DNA from: Typha latifolia
Lineage: Eukaryota; Streptophyta; Magnoliopsida; Poales; Typhaceae
Reading direction: 5' to 3'
Length of the DNA stretch: 64,000 nt
NCBI GenBank assembly: GCA_019914945.1
Contig: CM034108.1
Coordinates: forward strand, 940,001 to 1,004,000
Numbering within the stretch: position 1 is the first letter of the stretch; every line of letters starts with the position of its first letter. The position numbers and the translations under genes are program-made. The notes below the pieces were generated by a model, which saw only the letters and a list, made by a program, of their open reading frames with translations, had not been told where the DNA came from and searched no databases. This document shows positions 48,766-57,869 of this stretch, one piece after another.

Positions 48766-49944
48766 TTACCTCTTGACATCCACCAAAGTGCTCACGTAGG
48801 GTATGAAATCCGCGCAGTACTCCGGCACGTGACCTTCGCCGAGCTCCCTCAGCTTCCTCCCGTTCAGGTCCCTCACGACGACACGTGTATCCTGCCACAT
48901 CAGCACCTCGGCCTTCCCCTGCGACCTCAGTGCCGGCCTATCCGTTACCCCCTTGAAACCCCCGACCCTTCTCCAACACCTCCCCGCCTCGTCCTCCAGC
49001 ACGTGCACCTCCACCTCCGACTCCCTCGTGCACGTGACAGACGCCCTCCCGGCCATCTCCCCCAGCTCCCACCACGTCTCCCCCTCGACCCCGCCCGGCA
49101 ACCCGTCCAAGAACCGCCACGTATCGGCCGCCGGATGGTAGCCAAGAACGAGCCCTATCGTCGTCCTCCAGTATGCCCACCCGCAGGCGGCGACGCCGGA
49201 GACGCCGACGACCTCCTCGGCGGGGCAGATCTCGGTACCGACCTTCCACGCCCACGTGGCGGACGAGAAGGACTCGAAGCAGTACGCGCCGTCGATGATC
49301 GGGGAGGCGACGACAACGTGGTATTCGGCGTTGAAGTTGTAGACCAACGGCTCGTCGAAGACGACGGCGACGACGGAGCCGTTGCCGTGCTCGATCGCCG
49401 GCTGCGGCAGAAGAGTCCACGTGGCTGTGGTGGGGTTCACTACGTAGTAGTCCAAACTTTCTTGACCGCGGCAGCAGAGGAGGCCGCGCGTCGAGGACTT
49501 GATGACGACCGGCTCGGGGAGGAAGGAGAGGTTGGGGTTGGGTATCGAGTGGTAGGGATCGAACGGTGAGTAGCTGAGGGAGTTATCGGAGAGGTGGAAG
49601 AAGAGGCCGGAAACGGAACGGGGTTGGAGGGAGTGGGAGTAGGCGAGGAACGGGCCCGAGATCCAGCGGTTCCACTCCGGGGATACGGAACGGAAACGGA
49701 GGAGGATCTTGGCCGGGAGGCGAGGAAAGACGAGGCAGCGTATTTTCAAGAAATCCTCCCGCTTCTTGGCTCCGAGATCAAGGATCTCGCCGGTGTCAGC
49801 GAGCTCGTCGAAGCGGTCGTCGTCCTCCTCCGTACCCATTTCGGAATCCGAGGGGGAGGAGGCGGCGGGGTCAATGCCGAAGATATCCTCCTCGGCCGCG
49901 ACGACGACCAAGTCAGTCATTGGCATCATTGACTTTGTTCTCAC
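48766..49944 (-). CDS. F-box protein, intact founder-type member of the local cluster
   Basis: Single exon, 392 aa. An acidic N terminus precedes a divergent F-box at about 65-110 (VFPRLPAKILLRFRSVSPEWNRWI), then an F-box-associated beta-propeller-like region with SGLFFHLSDN, SSTRGLLCCRG, YYVVNPTTATW and WAYWRTTIGLVLGY. These C-terminal blocks match the same positions in the tandem F-box copies to the right, so all belong to one family. Known role: substrate-recognition subunit of SCF ubiquitin ligases, binding SKP1 through the F-box; target unknown. Strong GC richness contrasts with the AT-rich flanks. A TATA-type run at 50017-50032 lies about 75 bp upstream. The first ATG (MRTKSMMPM) is used; the Met at codon 6 or 7 is also possible. 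Confidence 0.85.
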   Translation of the reverse strand: MRTKSMMPMTDLVVVAAEEDIFGIDPAASSPSDSEMGTEEDDDRFDELADTGEILDLGAKKREDFLKIRCLVFPRLPAKILLRFRSVSPEWNRWISGPFLAYSHSLQPRSVSGLFFHLSDNSLSYSPFDPYHSIPNPNLSFLPEPVVIKSSTRGLLCCRGQESLDYYVVNPTTATWTLLPQPAIEHGNGSVVAVVFDEPLVYNFNAEYHVVVASPIIDGAYCFESFSSATWAWKVGTEICPAEEVVGVSGVAACGWAYWRTTIGLVLGYHPAADTWRFLDGLPGGVEGETWWELGEMAGRASVTCTRESEVEVHVLEDEAGRCWRRVGGFKGVTDRPALRSQGKAEVLMWQDTRVVVRDLNGRKLRELGEGHVPEYCADFIPYVSTLVDVKR

Positions 49945-50016
49945 AGCTCTCTGTGTCTCGTTCTTGGCTTTGCCTTTCTTATGGTCTTCGTATCTTTTGT
50001 GGCACGGAAGTATTTA

Positions 50017-50032
50017 CCTATATATATATATA
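50017..50032 (-). promoter_or_regulatory. TATA-like run of the F-box gene at 48766-49944
   Basis: TTATATATATATATAG on the minus strand, about 75 bp upstream of the start codon, a suitable distance for a TATA box with a short leader. Confidence 0.5.
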
Positions 50033-50539
50033 ACAGTGACGGGTCTTGGGGTCATTTCATCTTAGACTTTCGTTCAAGATCCGACCCGGTAAGCTTCTTT
50101 TTTATTTATTTGTATGGAAGACTAAATCAACTCGTTGGTTGTTGTTATCTTGTTGCGGCCTTGTGGACTTGTGGTTGTGGGGTATTAAATCGAGTTTTTG
50201 ATTCATTAGATTAGACTTTCTCCAAAATTAAGTTAAATATCCGTCTAGCTACCTCGTCAAAATAATAATTAGTATAGATAACTATCCATTATTGCCTCTT
50301 TCTATATATTACACTTCTATACTTGCTAATTTCCAACACATTCCAATATCATTCGTATTTACTAATCTCAATCTAATTATGATCACCAAAACTACTATAA
50401 AATAAGTGAAGCAAAGGAGAAGCGGTATAATTGCAACACCATGATCATTCTACGGAAAACCACATTTTAATGTAATGACTAGGTAAATACGATATATTTA
50501 CTCCTTACACTGCATCAGAGCTGAATGGACGGTCGTCGT

Positions 50540-50980
50540 TTATTCTACGGTCTTAACCACTGGAGCGAGGGTATTGATGTGCGCCACGTACTCCATGTTG
50601 CTCGGATCGGGGCCAACGGATCCAATCGCCCGCGTCCGCTGGCCCGCGAAGTCCACCGCGACCACGCTTCCGCCCATCCAGAGAGCCGCTTCGAGATTCG
50701 CACACTGGAATCTCAACGGCCAGGGCCGGTAGCGGATCACGATGCCCTCCTCGTCGCCACCGACGGGCCCCACGGAAGCGAAGCCCACCTGGGTCCACCC
50801 ATCCCCCCGGCCGAGCTCGTAGGCCACGACCGCGGACTCCGTCGCAGCCACGCAGCACAGTGCGCCGGCGGCGGCGCCGAGCTCCCACTTCATATCCGCC
50901 GCCATCGGAGGACACGTCATCACCCGGGTCCGATCCGCCGCGGGATCGTACCCCACGACCGTTCCGATCGCCGTCCTCCA
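50540..50980 (-). pseudogene. F-box gene remnant, C-terminal part only
   Basis: Open frame of 146 codons starting abruptly at WRTAIGTVVGYDPAADR and ending ...YVAHINTLAPVVKTVE. It aligns with the C-terminal portion of the three tandem F-box copies (for example PWPLRF.CANLEAALW and GSV..DPS.M.YVAHINTLAPV). The F-box and the first half of the protein are absent: coding sequence stops exactly at 50980, where the first tandem repeat unit begins. Its own sequence differs clearly from the other copies, so it is an older paralogue cut by the array rearrangement. Probably non-functional, as no start or F-box is left. Confidence 0.85.
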
Positions 50981-51185
50981 CTACAAAATAACACTTCCAT
51001 ATTGTGTTGTTAGTCATGAATAGAGAGTACAAAGGTGTTACCATCACACAAACTAATGCTATCAATATTTTATATATATATATATTATTCATAAAGTATA
51101 GAATAAGAATGAGTATTTTTATAAAATATATTATATCGCATTGGCATGGATAGAAGACACAATTTAAACAGTTTGATGTTTCTTT

Positions 51186-51227
51186 CTTCTCGCGAAAATT
51201 ACATATATATGTAATTTTTGCGAGAAG
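51186..51227. repeat. 42-bp near-perfect palindrome, unit A
   Basis: CTTCTCGC...GCGAGAAG, with central ACATATATATGT. The arms pair almost completely, so it can form a cruciform or RNA hairpin. It lies just downstream of F-box copy 1 and beside an (AT)n run. Equivalent copies are at 53752-53793 and 56313-56354. Confidence 0.85.
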
Positions 51228-51283
51228 ATTACATATATATATATATATATATATATATTCAGACAGGATGCAAAAGGACTGCA

Positions 51284-52517
51284 TCAGAATGTTTTTCTGG
51301 TCTTGGCCACTGGAGCGAGGGTGTTGATGTGCGCCACGTAATCCATCTCGCTCGGATCCGCGTCCACGGATCCGATCCTCCGCATTCGCCGGCCACGGAA
51401 GTCCACCGCCACCACGCTCCCGTCCACCCAGAGCGCCGCCTCCAGATTCGCGCCGTAGAATCTCAACGGCCAGGGGCGCTCGCGGATGACGATAACCCCC
51501 TCCTCCTCCTCCTCCTCCTCCTCTTCTTGCTCCTCCTCCCCACCGCTGGGCTCCACGGGAACGAAGCCCACCTCCACCCACTCGTCCCCCCGGCCGAGCG
51601 CGTAGGCCGTGACGGCGAACTCCGTCGCCGCCACACAGGATAGGGTGCCGGCGGCGGCGCCGAGCTCCCACATCATCCCCGCATCCGCCGGGCACTGCAG
51701 CACCCGGGCCTGATCCTTCGCGGGGTCGTACTCCACCACCGTCCCGATCGCCGTCCTCCAGTACGCCGCGCCGCCGGCGGATATGCCGGAGAGGGCGATC
51801 AGCCCTCTGCCGGCGCCACCGCATCGGAGACCCACCATTGTCCAGTGGCCGAAGAGAATGTCTGGAACCCGTACACCCCCGATCCAGTACAAGACTCGAC
51901 GGCGCACACGAGCGCAAAATCGGACCGGAAGTTGTACGCCGATGGCTCGAAGATTAGGGCTAACGGCGGGTTCGGACCCGGATAGTTGGGCGGAGTTGGG
52001 ATCCGAACCCAATCCGACGTGGCGGGGTTGCAGACGAAGTAGGCGTTGGTGGTCCACGCGAAGCAGCAGATGAGGCCGTTGGATGAACAACGGACGGAGA
52101 TGGGCCTATCGGGGAGGAAGGAGAGGGCAGGATGGGGAATACCGTCGGCTTTGGGGTCGAAAGATAAAAAGGTGAGGCAAGGGGTAAAGTGTCATTTCCT
52201 GCGAAGACGCCGGAGAGCCGGGAAAGGTGGGTGCGGGAGTGGGTGTGAGCGAAGAGGGCGGAGGAGATCACCTGACGCCAGGAAGGGTGAACGGAAAGGA
52301 AACGGAAGAGGGAGGCAGGGGGGAGGTAGAGGAGGACGTGGTCGCGGACGACGTCGGCGAGGGGCTTGTTGATCGCCGCTATGATGTCGGCGATCCGACC
52401 GCGGAGCCGGTTGAGGGAAGCCCATCTGAGCCGCAGCCGGGAGGAGTTGCCCGCGTCCTCCTCGTTGGGATTCTCGACGGCGGCAGCCGCTTGGTTCCCG
52501 GAGACGACGGACATCAT
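51284..52517 (-). pseudogene. F-box copy 1, two frameshifts
   Basis: Homologous to copy 2. The N-terminal frame (52517 leftward) has the F-box region PLADVVRDHVLLYLPPASLF and continues to GVFAGNDT. There an A-run is three bases (52186-52188) instead of four in copy 2, shifting the frame. A second one-base loss in a C-run (51803-51805, CCC versus CCCC) returns the reading to the family frame, which then runs to the true C terminus YVAHINTLAPVAKTRKTF. The C-run before the poly-Glu tract (51494-51498, five C) is in frame here, unlike in copies 2 and 3. As written, the two lesions scramble about 125 residues. Confidence 0.8.
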
Positions 52518-52591
52518 ACAAGTCTTCTTCGTCTTCGCGTGGATTGATATCAAGTCAACGGAGGGGTCTCCTACACGCTGCTAAGTGCTAA

Positions 52592-52599
52592 CTATATAG
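52592..52599 (-). promoter_or_regulatory. TATA box of F-box copy 1
   Basis: CTATATAG about 75 bp upstream of the conserved start. The same element is at 55159-55166 in copy 2 and, as GTATATAG on the minus strand, at 57718-57725 in copy 3. Confidence 0.55.
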
Positions 52600-53751
52600 A
52601 AAAACAAATACGCAAGTTTCCCATTCACTCCTCCCTCTCTATACGCAAGTTTGTAATCCTCTGCAATATAATTATAAAATAATTATAAATTATGTAATAT
52701 AACTGTGAACTATCTCTGGATCATTGGACTTAATAGATATGGATAAGTTATCAAATTTTTAAGAATTATTTACCTGCTTATATTTTTAACTTATCATTTT
52801 TCTACTCTCGTCCTTATTATTTTTAGCAAATATTTAGATATTATTAAAAATTAATTCACACTACGTCTTAATAATGATGAAATGAGCCTTCAAAAATATA
52901 AATATGATATTTACATTATTAAAACTTATCACAAATAGACAATTATACTTTCTAATATAATTTGTTTAGAAGGTGCTTGATTGTCAATAAAAAATAAAGA
53001 ATAAGAGTGATGAAATTGATTTTATGATTATTATATTTTATTTAATGTATCATAGGCAATGAAACTCTATTCTACTTATATAAAAATATTATATTGTCAT
53101 GTGATGGTTAAATAATTTTAAGTGAATTTATATTAATTTGCATGTTGTTATAAATACTATCACTAATATATGTAATTAAATTGTGAGCCTCTATCAAAAC
53201 ATTTTCACCTTATATATATTATTAGATATTAGTGAAGAAAAGAGAATTTTGAGGAGCAAAAAAAACTATATTATATATATTAGTAGTCTACTTCCTTAAT
53301 CAATAAGCAAGACAAGAAGGAAACAAGAAAGAATTGTTTTGTCCCAAAATGGGGGTAGTATCAGTCAATAAAATAATCAGAAAATAAAGCAGCAAGACTA
53401 TTCTGCTGACATATCTACAACTCTCCTAAGTCTTCTTTATTAAAACGAAAAGGCTACTGCAGTGTAACATCCAGAAAAATTAAAAAAAAAAAAAAGATTT
53501 AGAGCAGAGGAGGCCTTCATTGCTCCAACAAACAAATAAAAAAAAACTACAAAATAACACTTCCATATTGTGTTGTTAGTCATGAATAGAGAGTACAAAG
53601 GTGTTACCATCACACAAACTAATGCTATCAATATTTTATATATATATATATTATTCATAAAGTATAGAATAAGAATGAGTATTTTTATAAAATATATTAT
53701 ATCGCATTGGCATGGATAGAAGACACAATTTAAACAGTTTGATGTTTCTTT

Positions 53752-53793
53752 CTTCTCGCGAAAATTACATATATATGTAATTTTTGCGAGAAG
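53752..53793. repeat. 42-bp palindrome, unit B
   Basis: Same near-perfect inverted repeat as in unit A, at the equivalent place downstream of F-box copy 2. Confidence 0.85.
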
Positions 53794-54028
53794 ATTACAT
53801 ATATATATATATATATATATATATTCAGACAGGATGCAAAAGGACTGCATCAGAATGTTTTTCTGGTCTTGGCCACTGGAGCGAGGGTGTTGATGTGCGC
53901 CACGTAATCCATCTCGCTCGGATCCGCGTCCACGGATCCGATCCTCCGCATTCGCCGGCCACGGAAGTCCACCGCCACCACGCTCCCGTCCACCCAGAGC
54001 GCCGCCTCCAGATTCGCGCCGTAGAATC

Positions 54029-55084
54029 TCAACGGCCAGGGGCGCTCGCGGATGACGATAACCCCTCCTCCTCCTCCTCCTCCTCCTCTTCTTGCTCCTC
54101 CTCCCCACCGCTGGGCTCCACGGGAACGAAGCCCACCTCCACCCACTCGTCCCCCCGGCCGAGCGCGTAGGCCGTGACGGCGAACTCCGTCGCCGCCACA
54201 CAGGATAGGGTGCCGGCGGCGGCGCCGAGCTCCCACATCATCCCCGCATCCGCCGGGCACTGCAGCACCCGGGCCTGATCCTTCGCGGGGTCGTACTCCA
54301 CCACCGTCCCGATCGCCGTCCTCCAGTACGCCGCGCCGCCGGCGGATATGCCGGAGAGGGCGATCAGCCCCTCTGCCGGCGCCACCGCATCGGAGACCCA
54401 CCATTGTCCAGTGGCCGAAGAGAATGTCTGGAACCCGTACACCCCCGATCCAGTACAAGACTCGACGGCGCACACGAGCGCAAAATCGGACCGGAAGTTG
54501 TACGCCGATGGCTCGAAGATTAGGGCTAACGGCGGGTTCGGACCCGGATAGTTGGGCGGAGTTGGGATCCGAACCCAATCCGACGTGGCGGGGTTGCAGA
54601 CGAAGTAGGCGTTGGTGGTCCACGCGAAGCAGCAGATGAGGCCGTTGGATGAACAACGGACGGAGATGGGCCTATCGGGGAGGAAGGAGAGGGCAGGATG
54701 GGGAATACCGTCGGCTTTGGGGTCGAAAGATAAAAAGGTGAGGCAAGGGGTAAAAGTGTCATTTCCTGCGAAGACGCCGGAGAGCCGGGAAAGGTGGGTG
54801 CGGGAGTGGGTGTGAGCGAAGAGGGCGGAGGAGATCACCTGACGCCAGGAAGGGTGAACGGAAAGGAAACGGAAGAGGGAGGCAGGGGGGAGGTAGAGGA
54901 GGACGTGGTCGCGGACGACGTCGGCGAGGGGCTTGTTGATCGCCGCTATGATGTCGGCGATCCGACCGCGGAGCCGGTTGAGGGAAGCCCATCTGAGCCG
55001 CAGCCGGGAGGAGTTGCCCGCGTCCTCCTCGTTGGGATTCTCGACGGCGGCAGCCGCTTGGTTCCCGGAGACGACGGACATCAT
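54029..55084 (-). CDS. F-box copy 2, C terminus frameshifted
   Basis: Open frame of 351 aa from the MMSVVSG start, chosen because copy 3 starts at the same place (an ATG at 55120 would add 12 residues). The F-box region LLYLPPASLFRFLSVHPSWRQVI is followed by propeller-like blocks SSNGLICCFAW, YFVCNPATSDWVRIP and GAAYWRTAIGTVVEYDPAKD. After a poly-Glu run (EEEQEEEEEEEEE) the frame ends in GLSSSASAPGR, because the following C-run has four bases (54062-54065) instead of five as in copy 1. The lost segment, still readable down to 53850, encodes the conserved ending seen in copy 1 and the 50.5-kb remnant. It may be a truncated protein, or intact if the indel is an assembly error. Confidence 0.7.
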   Translation of the reverse strand: MMSVVSGNQAAAAVENPNEEDAGNSSRLRLRWASLNRLRGRIADIIAAINKPLADVVRDHVLLYLPPASLFRFLSVHPSWRQVISSALFAHTHSRTHLSRLSGVFAGNDTFTPCLTFLSFDPKADGIPHPALSFLPDRPISVRCSSNGLICCFAWTTNAYFVCNPATSDWVRIPTPPNYPGPNPPLALIFEPSAYNFRSDFALVCAVESCTGSGVYGFQTFSSATGQWWVSDAVAPAEGLIALSGISAGGAAYWRTAIGTVVEYDPAKDQARVLQCPADAGMMWELGAAAGTLSCVAATEFAVTAYALGRGDEWVEVGFVPVEPSGGEEEQEEEEEEEEEGLSSSASAPGR

Positions 55085-55158
55085 ACAAGTCTTCTTCGTC
55101 TTCGCGTGGATTGATATCAAGTCAACGGAGGGGTCTCCTACACGCTGCTAAGTGCTAA

Positions 55159-55166
55159 CTATATAG
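55159..55166 (-). promoter_or_regulatory. TATA box of F-box copy 2
   Basis: CTATATAG, at the same distance from the start as in copy 1. Confidence 0.55.
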
Positions 55167-56107
55167 AAAAACAAATACGCAAGTTTCCCATTCACTCCTC
55201 CCTCTCTATACGCAAGTTTGTAATCCTCTGCAATATAATTATAAAATAATTATAAATTATGTAATATAACTGTGAACTATCTCTGGATCATTGGACTTAA
55301 TAGATATGGATAAGTTATCAAATTTTTAAGAATTATTTACCTGCTTATATTTTTAACTTATCATTTTTCTACTCTCGTCCTTATTATTTTTAGCAAATAT
55401 TTAGATATTATTAAAAATTAATTCACACTACGTCTTAATAATGATGAAATGAGCCTTCAAAAATATAAATATGATATTTACATTATTAAAACTTATCACA
55501 AATAGACAATTATACTTTCTAATATAATTTGTTTAGAAGGTGCTTGATTGTCAATAAAAAATAAAGAATAAGAGTGATGAAATTGATTTTATGATTATTA
55601 TATTTTATTTAATGTATCATAGGCAATGAAACTCTATTCTACTTATATAAAAATATTATATTGTCATGTGATGGTTAAATAATTTTAAGTGAATTTATAT
55701 TAATTTGCATGTTGTTATAAATACTATCACTAATATATGTAATTAAATTGTGAGCCTCTATCAAAACATTTTCACCTTATATATATTATTAGATATTAGT
55801 GAAGAAAAGAGAATTTTGAGGAGCAAAAAAAACTATATTATATATATTAGTAGTCTACTTCCTTAATCAATAAGCAAGACAAGAAGGAAACAAGAAAGAA
55901 TTGTTTTGTCCCAAAATGGGGGTAGTATCAGTCAATAAAATAATCAGAAAATAAAGCAGCAAGACTATTCTGCTGACATATCTACAACTCTCCTAAGTCT
56001 TCTTTATTAAAACGAAAAGGCTACTGCAGTGTAACATCCAGAAAAATTAAAAAAAAGATTTAGAGCAGAGGAGGCCTTCATTGCTCCAACAAACAAATAA
56101 AAAAAAA

Positions 56108-56898
56108 CTACAAAATAACACTTCCATATTGTGTTGTTAGTCATGAATAGAGAGTACAAAGGTGTTACCATCACACAAACTAATGCTATCAATATTTTAT
56201 ATATATATATATTATTCATAAAGTATAGAATAAGAATGAGTATTTTTATAAAATATATTATATCGCATTGGCATGGATAGAAGACACAATTTAAACAGTT
56301 TGATGTTTCTTTCTTCTCGCGAAAATTACATATATATGTAATTTTTGCGAGAAGATTACATATATATATATATATATATATATATTCAGACAGGATGCAA
56401 AAGGACTGCATCAGAATGTTTTTCTGGTCTTGGCCACTGGAGCGAGGGTGTTGATGTGCGCCACGTAATCCATCTCGCTCGGATCCGCGTCCACGGATCC
56501 GATCCTCCGCATTCGCCGGCCACGGAAGTCCACCGCCACCACGCTCCCGTCCACCCAGAGCGCCGCCTCCAGATTCGCGCCGTAGAATCTCAACGGCCAG
56601 GGGCGCTCGCGGATGACGATAACCCCTCCTCCTCCTCCTCCTCCTCCTCTTCTTGCTCCTCCTCCCCACCGCTGGGCTCCACGGGAACGAAGCCCACCTC
56701 CACCCACTCGTCCCCCCGGCCGAGCGCGTAGGCCGTGACGGCGAACTCCGTCGCCGCCACACAGGATAGGGTGCCGGCGGCGGCGCCGAGCTCCCACATC
56801 ATCCCCGCATCCGCCGGGCACTGCAGCACCCGGGCCTGATCCTTCGCGGGGTCGTACTCCACCACCGTCCCGATCGCCGTCCTCCAGTACGCCGCGCC
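56108..56898. repeat. Partial repeat unit C
   Basis: Third copy of the unit start. It matches unit B by eye from 56108 to 56898, then abruptly becomes a diverged paralogue inside the F-box coding sequence (first mismatch 56899). Confidence 0.85.
56313..56354. repeat. 42-bp palindrome, unit C
   Basis: Same inverted repeat as in units A and B, downstream of F-box copy 3. Confidence 0.85.
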
Positions 56899-57645
56899 AC
56901 CGGCTGAAACGCCGGAGCGGGCATCCAAACCCTCCACCGGAGCTGCCGCGACGGAGACCATCCAACGGCCGGTGGCCGACGAGAAGGTCTGGAAGCCGTA
57001 TGCCCCCGATCCACCCGACATCTCGAAGGCGCACGCGAGGGTGTAATCGGATCGGAAGTTGTACGCCGAGGGCTCGAAGATCAGGGCTAGTGGCGGTTCC
57101 GGACCCGGGTCGTTGGGCGGAGTTGGGATCCGAACCCAATCCGACGTGGCGGGGTTGCAGACGAAGTAGGCGTTGGTGCGCCTCGCGAAGCAACAGAGGA
57201 GGCCGTTGGATGAACAACGGACGGAGATGAGCCTATCGGGGAGGAAGGAGAGGGTAGGACGGGGAATAACGTCGACCCTGGGGTCGAAAGATAAAAAGTT
57301 GAGACGAGGGGCAAAAGTGTCATTTCCTGCGAAGACGCCGGAGAGCCGGGAAAGGTGGGTGCGGGAGTGGGTGTGGGCGAAGAGGGCGGAGGAGATCACC
57401 TGACGCCAGGAAGGGTGAACGGAAAGGAAACGGAAGAGGGAGGCGGGGGGGAGGTAGAGGAGGACGTGGTCGCGGACGACGTCGGCGAGGGGCTTGTTGA
57501 TTGCCGCTATGATGTCGCCGGTCCGACCGCCGAGCCGGTCGCGGGAAGCCCATCGGAGCCGCTGTCGGAAGGCCTTGCGCGCGTCCTCCTCATCGGGATT
57601 CTCGATGGCGGCAGCCGCTTGGTTCCCGGAGCCGTCGGACATCAT
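56590..57645 (-). CDS. F-box copy 3, mosaic, C terminus frameshifted
   Basis: Open frame of 351 aa from MMSDGSGNQ. The N-terminal half differs from copy 2 at many residues (for example RQRLRWASRDRLGGRTGD, and MSGGSGAYGFQTFSSATGRWMV) yet shares the F-box core. From GAAYWRTAIG onward it is the same as copy 2, including the four-base C-run (56623-56626) that breaks the C terminus after the poly-Glu tract. The family ending is still readable in another frame down to 56411. The sharp switch from diverged to identical suggests unequal crossing-over or gene conversion. Expected role, if intact, is an SCF substrate adaptor. Confidence 0.7.
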   Translation of the reverse strand: MMSDGSGNQAAAAIENPDEEDARKAFRQRLRWASRDRLGGRTGDIIAAINKPLADVVRDHVLLYLPPASLFRFLSVHPSWRQVISSALFAHTHSRTHLSRLSGVFAGNDTFAPRLNFLSFDPRVDVIPRPTLSFLPDRLISVRCSSNGLLCCFARRTNAYFVCNPATSDWVRIPTPPNDPGPEPPLALIFEPSAYNFRSDYTLACAFEMSGGSGAYGFQTFSSATGRWMVSVAAAPVEGLDARSGVSAGGAAYWRTAIGTVVEYDPAKDQARVLQCPADAGMMWELGAAAGTLSCVAATEFAVTAYALGRGDEWVEVGFVPVEPSGGEEEQEEEEEEEEEGLSSSASAPGR

Positions 57646-57717
57646 ACAAGTCTTCTTCGTCCTGTCTTCGCTTGATTTGAGAGCAAGTCAACGGAGGGGT
57701 CTCCTCTACGCTGCTAA

Positions 57718-57725
57718 CTATATAC
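57718..57725 (-). promoter_or_regulatory. TATA box of F-box copy 3
   Basis: GTATATAG on the minus strand, about 73 bp upstream of the start, matching the TATA position in copies 1 and 2. Confidence 0.5.
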
Positions 57726-57837
57726 AAAAACAAACAGGCAAGTTTCTCATTCACTCTATACGAAAGTTTGTAATCCTCCATAATATTAACTAATAAGCAT
57801 TTAGTAGAAGGATATTAACTAATAAATTAACACAAAA

Positions 57838-57869
57838 TATATGCTGGCATACCCGTGTGCCAGCATATA
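57838..57869. repeat. Perfect 12-bp hairpin (TATATGCTGGCA arms)
   Basis: TATATGCTGGCA (57838-57849), an 8-base spacer, then its exact reverse complement (57858-57869). It lies about 200 bp upstream of F-box copy 3, outside the tandem unit. It could be a folded-back MITE remnant or an RNA hairpin; purpose unknown. Confidence 0.75.

Larger units (their letters stand above)
50981..53546. repeat. Tandem repeat unit A (2566 bp) carrying F-box copy 1
   Basis: Begins CTACAAAATAACACTTCC and runs through a palindrome, an AT microsatellite, an F-box copy and an AT-rich spacer ending in a poly-A tract. The next base restarts the same sequence at 53547. By eye, units A and B match throughout apart from a few single-base or homopolymer length differences. 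Confidence 0.9.
53547..56107. repeat. Tandem repeat unit B (2561 bp) carrying F-box copy 2
   Basis: Second copy of unit A, with the same start sequence at 53547. It is five bases shorter overall, mostly from a shorter poly-A tract near 56047. The AT-rich spacer (55170-56107) matches that of unit A by eye. Confidence 0.9.

Noticed and set aside
48829..49569. 246-aa plus-strand open frame
   Set aside because: Antisense shadow of the GC-rich F-box gene, with Pro/Arg-rich text and no domain.
50553..51917. 454-aa minus-strand open frame crossing from F-box copy 1 into the remnant
   Set aside because: It runs in a non-family frame through both genes and the AT microsatellite between them. The family protein text is in other frames, so this is a chance read-through, as are the similar frames at 53440-54201 and 56007-56762.
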